Part shown: piece by piece, positions 14,901-29,040 of the stretch
How positions within the stretch are numbered: position 1 is the stretch's first letter
How the letters are laid out: each line of letters begins with the position of its first letter
Assembly (NCBI GenBank): GCA_030549495.1
Contig: JAUIRK010001060.1
Location: 403,501 to 467,500 of the forward strand
Direction of reading: 5' to 3'
Length of the DNA: 64,000 nucleotides
DNA from: Nectonema munidae
Lineage: Eukaryota; Nematomorpha; Nectonematoida; Nectonematidae
The notes under the pieces: generated by a model
The model's database searches: none
Seen by the model: only the letters and a program-made list of their open reading frames with translations
What the model was told of the DNA's origin: nothing
Made by a program: the position numbers and the translations under genes

Positions 14901-17900
14901 TCTATTTTATTCTTTTTCAATTCCATTTTGTCATTTGAAATTCTATTTTCTTTTTTTTCAATTCTATTTTCTCTTTTTTCAATTTTATTTTGTGCTTTTC
15001 TAATTCTATTTTGTCCTTTTTCAATTCTATTTTATTCTTTTGCAATTCAATTTTGTTCTTTTTCAATTCTATTTTATTCTTTTCCAATTCCATTTTGTCA
15101 TTTTGATATTCTATTTTCTCTTTATTCAATTCTATTTTCTCTTTTTTCAATTCTATTTTCTCTTTTTTCAATTTTATTTTGTGCTTTTCCAATTCTATTT
15201 TATTCCTTTTCAATTCCATTTTGTCCTTTTTCAATTCTATTTTTTCTTTTTCAATTCTATTTTCTTCTTTTGTATTCAATTTTGTTCTTTTTAAATTCTA
15301 TTTTATTCTTTAGCAATTCAATTTTGTTCTTTTTGAATTCTATTTTATTCTTTTTCAATTCCATTTTGTCATTTGAAATTCTATTTTCTTTTTTTTCAAT
15401 TCTATTTTCTCTTTTTTCTATTTTATTTTGTGCTTTTCCAATTCTATTTTATTACTTTTCAATTCCATTTTGTCCTTTTTCAATTCTATTTTCTCTTTTT
15501 ATAATTTTATTTTCTCCTTTTCCAATTCTATTTTGTCCTTTTTCAATTCTATTTTATTCTTTTGCAATTAATTTTGTTCTTTTCAATTCTATTTTATTCT
15601 TTTTCAATTCCATTTTGTCTTTTGAAATTCTATTTTCTTTTTTTCAATTCTATTTTCTCTTTTTTCAATTTTATTTTGTGCTTTTCAATTCTATTTTCTT
15701 TTTTTCAATTCTATTTTCTCTTTTTTCAATTCTATTTTGTTCTTTTCCAATTCTATTTTATTCTTTTTCAATTCCATTTTGTCCTTTTGCAATTCTATTT
15801 TCTCTTTTTATAATTTTATTTTCTCCTTTTTCAATTCTATTTTATTCTTTTGCAATTCAATTATGTCCTTTTGATATTCTATTTTCTCTTATTCAATTCT
15901 ATTTTCTCTTTTTTCAATTCAATTTTGTCCTTTTGATATTCTATTTTCTCTTATTCAATTCTATTTTCTCTTTTTTCAATTCAATTTTGTCCTTTTGCAA
16001 TTCAATTTTGTCCCTTTGATATTCTATTTTTTCTTTTTCAATTCTATTTTCTCTTTTTTCAATTCAATTTTGTCCTTTTGCAATTCAATTTTGTCCCTTT
16101 ATATTCTATTTTCTCTTTTCTATTTTCTCTTTTTTATTTCTATTTTGTTCTTTTTCAATTCTATTTTATTCTTTTGCAATTCAATTTTGTCCTTTTTCAA
16201 TTCTATTTTCTCTTTTTATAATTTTATTTTCTCCTTTTCCAATTCAATTTTGTCCTTTTTCAATTTTATTTTATTCTTTTTCAATTACATTTTGTCCTTT
16301 TGATATTCTATTTTCTCTTTTCCAATTCTATTTTCTCTTTTTTCAATTTTATTTTGTGCTTTTCCAATTCTATTTTATTCCTTTTCAATTCCATTTTGTC
16401 CTTTTTCAATTCTATTTTCTCTTTTTATAATTTTATTTTCTCCTTTTCCAATTCTATTTTGTCCTTTTTCAATTCTATTTTATTCTTTTGCAATTCAATT
16501 TTGTTCTTTTTGAATTCTATTTTATTCTTTTTCAATTCCATTTTGTCTTTTGAAATTCTATTTTCTTTTTTTCAATTCTATTTTCTCTTTTTTCAATTTT
16601 ATTTTGTCCTTTTTAATTCATTTTGTCCTTTTTCAATTCTATTTTATTCTTTTGCAATTCAATTTTGTTCTTTTTCAATTCTATTTTATTCTTTTCCAAT
16701 TCCATTTTGTCCTTTTGCTATTCTATTTTCTCTTTTTCAATTCTATTTTCTCTTTTTTCAATTCTATTTTCTCTTTTTCAATTTTATTTTGTGCTTTTCC
16801 AATTCTATTTTATTCCTTTTCAATTCCATTTTGTCCTTTTTCAATTCTATTTTTTCTTTTTACAATTTTATTTTCTCCTTTTCCAATTCTATTTTGTTCT
16901 TTTTCAATTCTATTTTATTCTTTTGCAATTCAATTTTGTTCTTTTTCAATTCTATTTTATTCTTTTTCAATTCCATTTTGTCCTTTTGAAATTCTATTTT
17001 CTTTTTTTCAATTCTATTTTCTCTTTTTTTCAATTTTATTTTGTGCTTTTCCAATTCTATTTTATTCCTTTTCAATTCCATTTTGTCCTTTTTCAATTCT
17101 ATTTTCTCTTTTTATAATTTTATTTTCTCCTTTTCCAATTCTATTTTGTCCTTTTTCAATTCTATTTTATTCTTTTGCAATTCAATTTTGTTCTTTTTCA
17201 ATTCTATTTTATTCTTTTTCAATTCCATTTTGTCATTTGAAATTCTATTTTCTTTTTTTTCAATTCTATTTTCTCTTTTTTCAATTTTATTTTGTGCTTT
17301 TCCAATTCTATTTTATTCCTTTTCAATTCCATTTTGTCCTTTTTCAATTCTATTTTCTCTTTTTATAATTTTATTTTCTCCTTTTCCAATTCTATTTTGT
17401 CCTTTTTCAATTCTATTTTATTCTTTTCCAATTCAATTTTGTCCTTTTTCAATTCTATTTTTTCTTTTTTTCCTTTTTCAATTCTATTTTCTCTTTTTAT
17501 AATTTTATTTTCTCCTTTTCCAATTCAATTTTGTCCTTTTTCAATTCTATTTTATTCTTTTTCAATTCCATTTTGTCCTTTTGATATTCTATTTTCTCTT
17601 TTTCAATTCTATTTTCTCTTTTTTCAATTTTATTTTGTGCTTTTCCAATTCTATTTTATTCCTTTTCAATTCCATTTTGTCCTTTTTCAATTCTATTTTC
17701 TCTTTTTATAATTTTATTTTCTCCTTTTCCAATTCTATTTTGTCCTTTTTCAATTCTATTTTATTCTTTTGCAATTCAATTTTGTTCTTTTTCAATTCTA
17801 TTTTATTCTTTTTCAATTCCATTTTGTCCTTTTGATATTCTATTTTCTCTTTATTCAATTCTTTTTTCTCTTTTTTCAATTTTATTTTGTGCTTTTCCAA

Positions 17901-20879
17901 TTCTATTTTATTCCTTTTCAATTCCATTTTGTCCTTTTTCAATTCTATTTTCTCTTTTTATAATTTTATTTTCTCCTTTTCCAATTTCATTTTGTCCTTT
18001 TTCAATTCTATTTTATTCTTTTGCAATTCAATTTTGTCTTTTTGCAATTTTATTTTATTCTTTTTCAATTCCATTTTGTCCTTTTGATATTCTATTTTCT
18101 CTTTATTCAATTCTATTTTCTCTTTTTTCAATTTTATTTTGTGCTTTTCCAATTCTATTTTATTCCTTTTCAATTCCATTTTGTCCTTTTTCAATTCTAT
18201 TTTCTCTTTTTATAATTTTATTTTCTCCTTTTCCAATTCTATTTTGTCCTTTTTCAATTCTATTTTATTCTTTTGCAATTCAATTTTGTTCTTTTTGAAT
18301 TCTATTTTATTCTTTTTCAATTCCATTTTGTCATTTGAAATTCTATTTTCTTTTTTTTCAATTCTATTTTCTCTTTTTTCAAATTTATTTTGTGCTTTTC
18401 CAATTCTATTTTATTCCTTTTCAATTCCATTTTGTCCTTTTTCAATTCTATTTTATCTTTTTATAATTTTATTTTCTCCTTTTCCAATTCTATTTTGTCC
18501 TTTTTCAATTCTATTTTATTCTTTTGCAATTCAATTTTGTTCTTTTTCAATTCTATTTTATTCTTTTTCAATTCCATTTTGTCCTTTTGATATTCTATTT
18601 TCTCTTTTTTCAATTTTATTTTCTTCTTTTTTCAATTTTATTTTGTGCTTTTCCAATTCAATTTTGTCCTTTTTCAATTCTATTTTATTCTTTTTCAATT
18701 CCATTTTGTCATTTGAAATTCTATTTTCTTTTTTTTCAATTCTATTTTCTCTTTTTTCAATTTTATTTTGTGCTTTTCCAATTCTATTTTATTCCTTTTC
18801 AATTCCATTTTGTCCTTTTTCAATTCTATTTTCTCTTTTTATAATTTTATTTTCTCCTTTTCCAATTCTATTTTGTCCTTTTTCAATTCTATTTTATTCT
18901 TTTGCAATTCAATTTTGTCCTTTTTCAATTCATTTTATTATTTTCTTAATTAATTTTGTCTTTTTTCAATTTATTTTATTCTTTTTCAATTATATTTTGT
19001 CCTTTTGATATTCTATTTTCTTTTTTTTCAATTCTATTTTCTCTTTTTTCAATTTTATTTTGTGCTTTTCCAATTCTATTTTATTCCTTTTCAATTCCAT
19101 TTTGTCCTTTTTCAATTCTATTTTCTCTTTTTTCAATTTTATTTTGTGCTTTTCCAATTCTATTTTATTCTTTTGCAATTCAATTTTGTCCTTTTGATAT
19201 TCTATTTTCTCTTTTTCAATTCTATTTTCTCTTATTTCAATTCAATTTTGTCCTTTTGCAATTCAATTTTGTCCTTTTTCAATTCAATTTTGTCTTTTTG
19301 CAATTCAATTTTGTCCTTTTTCAATTCTATTTTATTCTTTTGCAATTCAATTTTATTCTTTTTCAATTCTTTTTTATTCTTTTCCAATTCCATTTTGTCC
19401 TTTTGATATTCTATTTTCTCTTTTTTCAATTTTATTTTGTGCTTTTTCAATTCTATTTTCTCTTTTTATAATTTTATTTTCTCTTTTTCCAATTTTATTT
19501 TGTGCTTTTCCAATTCTATTTTATTCTTTTGCAATTCAATTTTGTCCTTTTGCAATTCTATTTTCTCTTTTTATAATTTTATTTTCTCCTTTTCCAATTC
19601 AATTTTGTCCTTTTTCAATTTTATTTTATTCTTTTTCAATTACATTTTGTCCTTTTGATATTCTATTTTCTCTTTTTCAATTCTATTTTCTCTTTTTTCA
19701 ATTTTATTTTGTGCTTTTCCAATTCTATTTTTCAATTCAATTTTGTCCTTTTTCAATTCTATTTTCTCTTTTTATAATTTTATTTTCTCCTTTTCCAATT
19801 CTATTTTGTCCTTTTTCAATTCTATTTTATTCTTTTGCAATTCAATTTTGTTCTTTTTGAATTCTATTTTATTCTTTTTTAATTCCATTTTGTCATTTGA
19901 AATTCTATTTTCTTTTTTTTCAATTCTATTTTCTCTTTTTTCAATTTTATTTTGTGCTTTTTCAATTCTATTTTCTCTTTTTTCAATTCTATTTTCTCTT
20001 TTTTCAATTCTATTTTGTTCTTTTCCAATTCTATTTTATTCTTTTTCAATTCCATTTTGTCCTTTTGCAATTCTATTTTCTCTTTTTATAATTTTATTTT
20101 CTCCTTTTTCAATTCTATTTTTTCTTTTCCAATTCAATTTTGTCCTTTTGATATTCTATTTTCTCTTTTTCAATTCAATTTTCTCTTTTTTCAATTCAAT
20201 TTTGTCCTTTTGATATTCTATTTTCTCTTATTCAATTCTATTTTCTCTTTTTTCAATTCAATTTTGTCCTTTTGCAATTCAATTTTGTCCCTTTGATATT
20301 CTATTTTCTCTTTTTCAATTCTATTTTCTCTTTTTTCAATTCAATTTTGTCCTTTTGCAATTCAATTTTGTCCCTTTATATTCTATTTTCTCTTTTTTCA
20401 ATTCTATTTTCTCTTTTTTATTTCTATTTTGTTCTTTTTCAATTCTATTTTATTCTTTTGCAATTCATTTTTCCTTCATCTCTTTTCTCTCTTTTTATAA
20501 TTTTATTTTCTCCTTTTCCAATTCAATTTTGTCCTTTTTCAATTTTATTTTATTCTTTTTCAATTACATTTTGTCCTTTTGATATCCTATTTTCTCTTTT
20601 CCAATTCTATTTTCTCTTTTTTCAATTTTATTTTGTGCTTTTCCAATTCTATTTTATTCCTTTTCAATTCCATTTTGTCCTTTTTCAATTCTATTTTCTC
20701 TTTTTATAATTTTATTTTCTCCTTTTCCAATTCTATTTTGTCCTTTTTCAATTCTATTTTATTCTTTTGCAATTCAATTTTGTTCTTTTTGAATTCTATT
20801 TTATTCTTTTTTAATTCCATTTTGTCATTTGAAATTCTATTTTCTTTTTTTTCAATTCTATTTTCTCTTTTTTCAATTT

Positions 20880-23250
20880 TATTTTGTGCTTTTCTAATTC
20901 TATTTTGTCCTTTTTCAATTCTATTTTATTCTTTTGCAATTCAATTTTGTTCTTTTTCAATTCTATTTTATTCTTTTCCAATTCCATTTTGTCATTTTGT
21001 TATTCTATTTTCTCTTTATTCAATTCTATTTTCTCTTTTTTCAATTCTATTTTCTCTTTCTTCAATTTTATTTTGTGCTTTTCCAGTTCTATTTTATTAC
21101 TTTTCAATTCCATTTTGTCCTTTTTCAATTTTATTTTATTCTTTTTCAATTCTATTTTATTCTTTTGCAATTCAATTTTGTTCTTTTTCAATTCTATTTT
21201 ATTCTTTTTTAATTCCATTTTGTCATTTGAAATTCTATTTTCTTTTTTTTCAATTCTATTTTCTCTTTTTTCAATTTTATTTTGTGCTTTTCCAATTCTA
21301 TTTTATTCCTTTTCAATTCCATTTTGTCTTTTTGCAATTCTATTTTCTCTTTTTATAATTTTATTTTCTCCTTTTCCAATTCTATTTTGTCCTTTTTCAA
21401 TTCTATTTTATTCTTTTGCAATTCAATTTTGTCCTTTTGCAATTCTATTTTCTCTTTTTATAATTTTATTTTCTCCTTTTCCAATTCAATTTTGTCTTTT
21501 TTCAATTTTATTTTATTCTTTTTCAATTATATTTTGTCCTTTTGATATTCTATTTTCTCTTTTTTCAATTCTATTTTCTCTTTTTTCAATTTTATTTTGT
21601 GCTTTTCCAATTCTATTTTATTCCTTTTCAATTCCATTTTGTCCTTTTTCAATTCTATTTTATCTTTTTATAATTTTATTTTCTCCTTTACCAATTCTAT
21701 TTTGTCCTTTTTCAATTCTATTTTATTCTTTTGCAATTCAATTTTGTTCTTTTTCAATTCTATTTTATTCTTTTTCAATTCCATTTTGTCTTTTGAAATT
21801 CTATTTTCTTTTTTTCAATTCTATTTTCTCTTTTTTTCAATTTTATTTTGTCCTTTTCCAATTCTATTTTGTCCTTTTTCAATTCTATTTTATTCTTTTG
21901 CAATTCAATTTTGTTCTTTTTCAATTCTATTTTATTCTTTTCCAATTCCATTTTGTCCTTTTGATATTCTATTTTCTCTTTTTTCAATTCTATTTTCTCT
22001 TTTTTCAATTCTATTTTCTCTTTCTTCAATTTTATTTTGTGCTTTTCCAGTTCTATTTTATTACTTTTCAATTCCATTTTGTCCTTTTTCAATTCTATTT
22101 TATTCTTTTTCAATTCTATTTTATTCTTTTTATTCAATTTTGTTCTTTTTAAATTCTATTTTATTCTTTAGCAATTCAATTTTGTTCTTTTTGAATTCTA
22201 TTTTATTCTTTTTCAATTCCATTTTGTCATTTGAAATTCTATTTTCTTTTTTTTCAATTCTATTTTCTCTTTTTTCAATTTTATTTTGTGCTTTTCCAAT
22301 TCTATTTTATTCCTTTTCAATTCCATTTTGTCCTTTTTCAATTCTATTTTATCTTTTTATAATTTTATTTTCTCCTTTTCCAATTCTATTTTGTCCTTTT
22401 TCAATTCTATTTTATTCTTTTGCAATTCAATTTTGTTCTTTTTCAATTCTATTTTATTCTTTTGCAATTCAATTTTGTTCTTTTTGAATTCTATTTTATT
22501 CTTTTTCAATTCCATTTTGTCATTTGAAATTCTATTTTCTTTTTTTTCAATTCTATTTTCTCTTTTTTCAATTTTATTTTGTGCTTTTCCAATTCTATTT
22601 TATTCCTTTTCAATTCCATTTTGTCCTTTTTCAATTCTATTTTATCTTTTTATAATTTTATTTTCTCCTTTTCCAATTCTATTTTGTTCTTTTTCAATTC
22701 TATTTTATTCTTTTGCAATTCAATTTTGTTCTTTTTCAATTCTATTTTATTCTTTTTCAATTCCATTTTGTCATTTGAAATTCTATTTTCTTTTTTTTCA
22801 ATTCTATTTTCTCTTTTTTCAATTTTATTTTGTGCTTTTCCAATTCTATTTTATTCCTTTTCAATTCCATTTTGTCCTTTTTCAATTCTATTTTCTCTTT
22901 TTATAATTTTATTTTCTCCTTTTCCAATTCTATTTTGTCCTTTTTCAATTCTATTTTATTCTTTTGCAATTCAATTTTTTTCTTTTTCAATTCTATTTTC
23001 TCTTTTTATAATTTTATTTTCTCCTTTTCCAATTCAATTTTGTCTTTTTTCAATTTTATTTTATTCTTTTTCAATTATATTTTGTCCTTTTGATATTCTA
23101 TTTTCTCTTTTTTCAATTCTATTTTCTCTTTTTTCAATTTTATTTTGTGCTTTTCCAATTCTATTTTATTCCTTTTCAATTCCATTTTGTCCTTTTTCAA
23201 TTCTATTTTCTCTTTTTATAATTTTATTTTCTCCTTTTCCAATTCTATTT
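20880..23250. repeat. ~5.8-kb offset duplicated block, copy A
   Basis: Ordered unit variants here match those at 26,695-29,040 with a constant offset of 5,814 bp in the left part and 5,796 bp in the right part. The shared features include rare variants: GTCATTTTGTTATTC, CTTTCTTCAATTT, and ATCTTTTTATAATT replacing CTCTTTTTATAATT. The 18-bp change of offset implies a small indel between the copies. Confidence 0.75.
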
Positions 23251-26200
23251 TGTCATTTTTCAATTCTATTTTCTCCTTTTCCAATTCTATTTTGTCCTTT
23301 TTCAATTCTATTTTATTCTTTTGCAATTCAATTTTGTTCTTTTTCAATTCTATTTTATTCTTTTGCAATTCAATTTTGTTCTTTTTGAATTCTATTTTAT
23401 TCTTTTTCAATTCCATTTTGTCATTTGAAATTCTATTTTCTTTTTTTTCAATTCTATTTTCTCTTTTTTCAATTTTATTTTGTGCTTTTCCAATTCTATT
23501 TTATTCCTTTTCAATTCCATTTTGTCTTTTTGCAATTCAATTTTCTCTTTTTATAATTTTATTTTCTCCTTTTCCAATTCTATTTTGTCCTTTTTCAATT
23601 CTATTTTATTCTTTTGCAATTCAATTTTGTCCTTTTTCAATTCTATTTTCTCTTTTTATAATTTTATTTTCTCCTTTTCCAATTCAATTTTGTCTTTTTC
23701 AATTTTATTTTATTCTTTTTCAATTACATTTTGTCCTTTTGATATTCTATTTTCTCTTTTTTCAATTCTATTTTCTCTTTTTTTCAATTTTATTTTGTGC
23801 TTTTCCAATTCTATTTTATTCCTTTTCAATTCCATTTTGTCCTTTTTCAATTCTATTTTCTCTTTTTATAATTTTATTTTCTCCTTTTCCAATTCTATTT
23901 TGTCCTTTTTCAATTCTATTTTATTCTTTTGCAATTCAATTTTGTTCTTTTTCAATTCTATTTTATTCTTTTTCAATTCCATTTTGTCCTTTTGATATTC
24001 TATTTTCTCTTTATTCAATTCTATTTTCTCTTTTTTTCAATTTTATTTTGTGCTTTTCCAATTCTATTTTATTCCTTTTCAATTCCATTTTGTCCTTTTT
24101 CAATTCTATTTTCTCTTTTTATAATTTTATTTTCTCCTTTTTCAATTCTATTTTATTCTTTTGCAATTCAATTTTGTCTTTTTGCAATTCTATTTTGTCT
24201 TTTTGCAATTCTATTTTATTCTTTTTCAATTCCATTTTGTCCTTTTTCAATTCCATTTTGTCCTTTTGATATTCTATTTTCTCTTTTTTCAATTCTATTT
24301 TCTCTTTTTTCAATTTTATTTTGTGCTTTTCCAATTCTATTTTATTCCTTTTCAATTCCATTTTGTCCTTTTTCAATTCTATTTTCTCTTTTTATAATTT
24401 TATTTTCTCCTTTTCCAATTCTATTTTGTCCTTTTTCAATTCTATTTTATTCTTTTGCAATTCAATTTTGTTCTTTTTCAATTCTATTTTATTCTTTTTT
24501 CAATTCCATTTTGTCCTTTTGAAATTCTATTTTCTTTTTTTTCAATTCTATTTTCTCTTTTTTTCAATTTTATTTTGTGCTTTTCCAATTCTATTTTATT
24601 CCTTTTCAATTCCATTTTGTCCTTTTTCAATTCTATTTTATCTTTTTATAATTTTATTTTCTCCTTTTCCAATTCTATTTTGTCCTTTTTCAATTCTATT
24701 TTATTCTTTTGCAATTCAATTTTGTTCTTTTTCAATTCTATTTTATTCTTTTTCAATTCCATTTTGTCCATTTGAAATTCTATTTTCTCTTTTTTTCAAT
24801 TCTATTTTCTCTTTTTTTCAATTTTATTTTGTGCTTTTCCAATTCTATTTTATTCCTTTTCAATTCCATTTTGTCCTTTTTCAATTCTATTTTTCTCTTT
24901 TTATAATTTTATTTTCTCCTTTTCCAATTCTATTTTGTCCTTTTTCAATTCTATTTTATTCTTTTGCAATTCAATTTTGTTCTTTTTGCAATTCTATTTT
25001 ATTCTTTTTCAATTCCATTTTGTCCTTTTGATATTCTATTTTTCTCTTTTTCAATTCTATTTTCTCTTTTTTCAATTTTATTTTGTGCTTTTCCAATTCT
25101 ATTTTATTCCTTTTCAATTCCATTTTGTCCTTTTTCAATTCTATTTTCTCTTTTTTTAATTTTATTTTCTCCTTTTCCAATTCTATTTTTTCTTTTCCAA
25201 TTCATTCCTTTTATCTTTTTCTCTTTTTCAATTCTATTTTCTTTTTTTCAATTCATTTTCTCCTTTTCCAATTCTATTTTGTCCTTTTTCAATTCTATTT
25301 TATTCTTTTGCAATTCAATTTTGTTCTTTTTCAATTCTATTTTATTCTTTTTCAATTCCATTTTGTCATTTGAAATTCTATTTTCTTTTTTTTCAATTCT
25401 ATTTTCTCTTTTTTCAATTTTATTTTGTGCTTTTCCAATTCTATTTTATTCCTTTTCAATTCCATTTTGTCCTTTTTCAATTCTATTTTCTCTTTTTATA
25501 ATTTTATTTTCTCCTTTTCCAATTCTATTTTGTCCTTTTTCAATTCTATTTTATTCTTTTGCAATTCAATTTTGTTCTTTTTCAATTCTATTTTATTCTT
25601 TTTCAATTCCATTTTGTCCTTTTGATATTCTATTTTCTCTTTTTTCAATTCTATTTTCTCTTTTTTCAATTTTATTTTGTGCTTTTCCAATTCTATTTTA
25701 TTCCTTTTCAATTCCATTTTGTCCTTTTTCAATTCTATTTTCTCTTTTTATAATTTTATTTTCTCCTTTTCCAATTCTATTTTGTCTTTTTCAATTCTAT
25801 TTTTTTCTTTTGCAATTCTATTTTGTCCTTTTTCAATTCTATTTTATTCTTTTGCAATTCAATTTTGTTCTTTTTCAATTCTATTTTATTCTTTTGCAAT
25901 TCATTTTGTCCTTTTTCAATTCTATTTTTCTTTTTCAATTCCATTTTCATTTGAAATTCTATTTTCTTTTTTTTCAATTCTATTTTCTCTTTTTTCAATT
26001 TTATTTTGTGCTTTTCCAATTCTATTTTATTCCTTTTCAATTCCATTTTGTCCTTTTTCAATTCTATTTTCTCTTTTTATAATTTTATTTTCTCCTTTTC
26101 CAATTTCTATTTTGTCCTTTTTCAATTCTATTTTATTCTTTTGCAATTCAATTTTGTCTTTTTCAATTCTATTTTATTCTTTTTCAATTCCATTTTGTCC

Positions 26201-26694
26201 TTTTGATATTCTATTTTCTCTTTTTTCAATTCTATTTTCTCTTTTTTCAATTTTATTTTGTGCTTTTCCAATTCTATTTTATTCCTTTTCAATTCCATTT
26301 TGTCCTTTTTCAATTCTATTTTCTCTTTTTATAATTTTATTTTCTCCTTTTCCAATTCAATTTTGTCTTTTTTCAATTCTATTTTGTCCTTTTGATATTC
26401 TATTTTCTCTTTTTCAATTCTATTTTATCTTTTTTCAATTTTATTTTGTGCTTTTCCAATTCTATTTTATTCCTTTTCAATTCCATTTTGTCCTTTTTCA
26501 ATTCTATTTTCTCTTTTTATAATTTTATTTTCTCCTTTTCCAATTCTATTTTGTTCTTTTTCAATTCTATTTTATTCTTTTGCAATTCAATTTTGTTCTT
26601 TTTCAATTCTATTTTATTCTTTTTCAATTCCATTTTGTCCTTTTGAAATTCTATTTTCTTTTTTTTCAATTCTATTTTCTCTTTTTTCAATTTT

Positions 26695-29040
26695 ATTTTG
26701 TGCTTTTCTAATTCTATTTTGTCCTTTTTCAATTCTATTTTATTCTTTTGCAATTCAATTTTGTTCTTTTTCAATTCTATTTTATTCTTTTCCAATTCCA
26801 TTTTGTCATTTTGTTATTCTATTTTCTCTTTATTCAATTCTATTTTCTCTTTTTTCAATTCTATTTTCTCTTTCTTCAATTTTATTTTGTGCTTTTTCAA
26901 TTCTATTTTATTCCTTTTCAATTACATTTTGTCCTTTTTCAATTCTATTTTGTTCTTTTTCAATTCTATTTTATTCTTTTGCAATTCAATTTTGTTCTTT
27001 TTCAATTCTATTTTATTCTTTTTTAATTCCATTTTGTCATTTGAAATTCTATTTTCTTTTTTTTCAATTCTATTTTCTCTTTTTTCAATTTTATTTTGTG
27101 CTTTTCCAATTCTATTTTATTCCTTTTCAATTCCATTTTGTCTTTTTGCAATTCAATTTTCTCTTTTTATAATTTTATTTTCTCCTTTTCCAATTCTATT
27201 TTGTCCTTTTTCAATTCTATTTTATTCTTTTGCAATTCAATTTTATCCTTTTTCAATTCTATTTTCTCTTTTTATAATTTTATTTTCTCCTTTTCCAATT
27301 CAATTTTGTTCTTTTTCAATTCTATTTTATTCTTTTTCAATTCCATTTTGCCCTTTTGATATTCTATTTTATCTTTTTTCAATTTTATTTTGTCTTTTTT
27401 TCAATTCTATTTTGTGCTTTTCCAATTCTATTTTATTCCTTTTCAATTCCATTTTGTCCTTTTTCAATTCTATTTTCTCTTTTTATAATTTTATTTTCTC
27501 CTTTTCCAATTCTATTTTGTCCTTTTTCAATTCTATTTTATTCTTTTGCAATTCAATTTTGTTCTTTTTTAATTCTATTTTATTCATTTGAAATTCTATT
27601 TTCTTTTTTTTCAATTCTATTTTCTCTTTTTTCAATTTTATTTTGTGCTTTTCTAATTCTATTTTGTCCTTTTTCAATTCTATTTTATTCTTTTGCAATT
27701 CAATTTTGTTCTTTTTCAATTCTATTTTATTCTTTTCCAATTCCATTTTGTCATTTTGATATTCTATTTTCTCTTTATTCAATTCTATTTTCTCTTTTTT
27801 CAATTCTATTTTCTCTTTCTTCAATTTTATTTTGTGCTTTTCCAGTTCTATTTTATTACTTTTCAATTCCATTTTGTCCTTTTTCAATTCTATTTTATTC
27901 TTTTTCAATTCTATTTTTCCTTTTCCAATTCAATTTTGTTCTTTTTCAATTCTATTTTATTCTTTTGCAATTCAATTTTGTTCTTTTTCAATTCTATTTT
28001 ATTCTTTTTCAATTCCATTTTGTCTTTTGAAATTCTATTTTCTTTTTTTCAATTCTATTTTTCTCTTTTTTCAATTTTATTTTGTGCTTTTCCAATTCTA
28101 TTTTATTCCTTTTCAATTCCATTTTGTCCTTTTTCAATTCTATTTTATCTTTTTATAATTTTATTTTCTCCTTTTCCAATTCTATTTTGTCCTTTTTCAA
28201 TTCTATTTTATTCTTTTGCAATTCAATTTTGTTCTTTTTCAATTCTATTTTATTCTTTTGCAATTCAATTTTGTTCTTTTTGAATTCTATTTTATTCTTT
28301 TTCAATTCCATTTTGTCATTTGAAATTCTATTTTCTTTTTTTTCAATTCTATTTTCTCTTTTTTCAATTTTATTTTGTGCTTTTCCAATTCTATTTTATT
28401 CCTTTTCAATTCCATTTTGTCCTTTTTCAATTCTATTTTATCTTTTTATAATTTTATTTTCTCCTTTTCCAATTCTATTTTGTTCTTTTTCAATTCTATT
28501 TTATTCTTTTGCAATTCAATTTTGTTCTTTTTCAATTCTATTTTATTCTTTTTTAATTCCATTTTGTCATTTGAAATTCTATTTTCTTTTTTTTCAATTC
28601 TATTTTCTCTTTTTTCAATTTTATTTTGTGCTTTTCCAATTCTATTTTATTCCTTTTCAATTCCATTTTGTCCTTTTTCAATTCAATTTTCTCTTTTTAT
28701 AATTTTATTTTCTCCTTTTCCAATTCTATTTTGTCCTTTTTCAATTCTATTTTATTCTTTTGCAATTCAATTTTTTCCTTTTTCAATTCTATTTTCTCTT
28801 TTTATAATTTTATTTTCTCCTTTTCCAATTCAATTTTGTCTTTTTTCAATTTTATTTTATTCTTTTTCAATTATATTTTGTCCTTTTGATATTCTATTTT
28901 CTCTTTTTTCAATTCTATTTTCTCTTTTTTCAATTTTATTTTGTGCTTTTCCAATTCTATTTTATTCCTTTTCAATTCCATTTTGTCCTTTTTCAATTCT
29001 ATTTTCTCTTTTTATAATTTTATTTTCTCCTTTTCCAATT
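26695..29040. repeat. ~5.8-kb offset duplicated block, copy B
   Basis: This is the partner of the block at 20,880-23,250 and carries the same succession of rare unit variants. Local differences, such as a block carrying ATTCATTTGAAATTC near 27,590, show later unit-level loss after the block duplication. Confidence 0.75.

Noticed and set aside
27483-27908. 141-codon minus strand Lys/Glu heptad open frame as a coiled-coil gene
   Set aside because: It is one of dozens of such frames formed by the 21-bp unit and ended by the recurrent TAA. Unit differences mainly change amino acids, so no sign of coding constraint.
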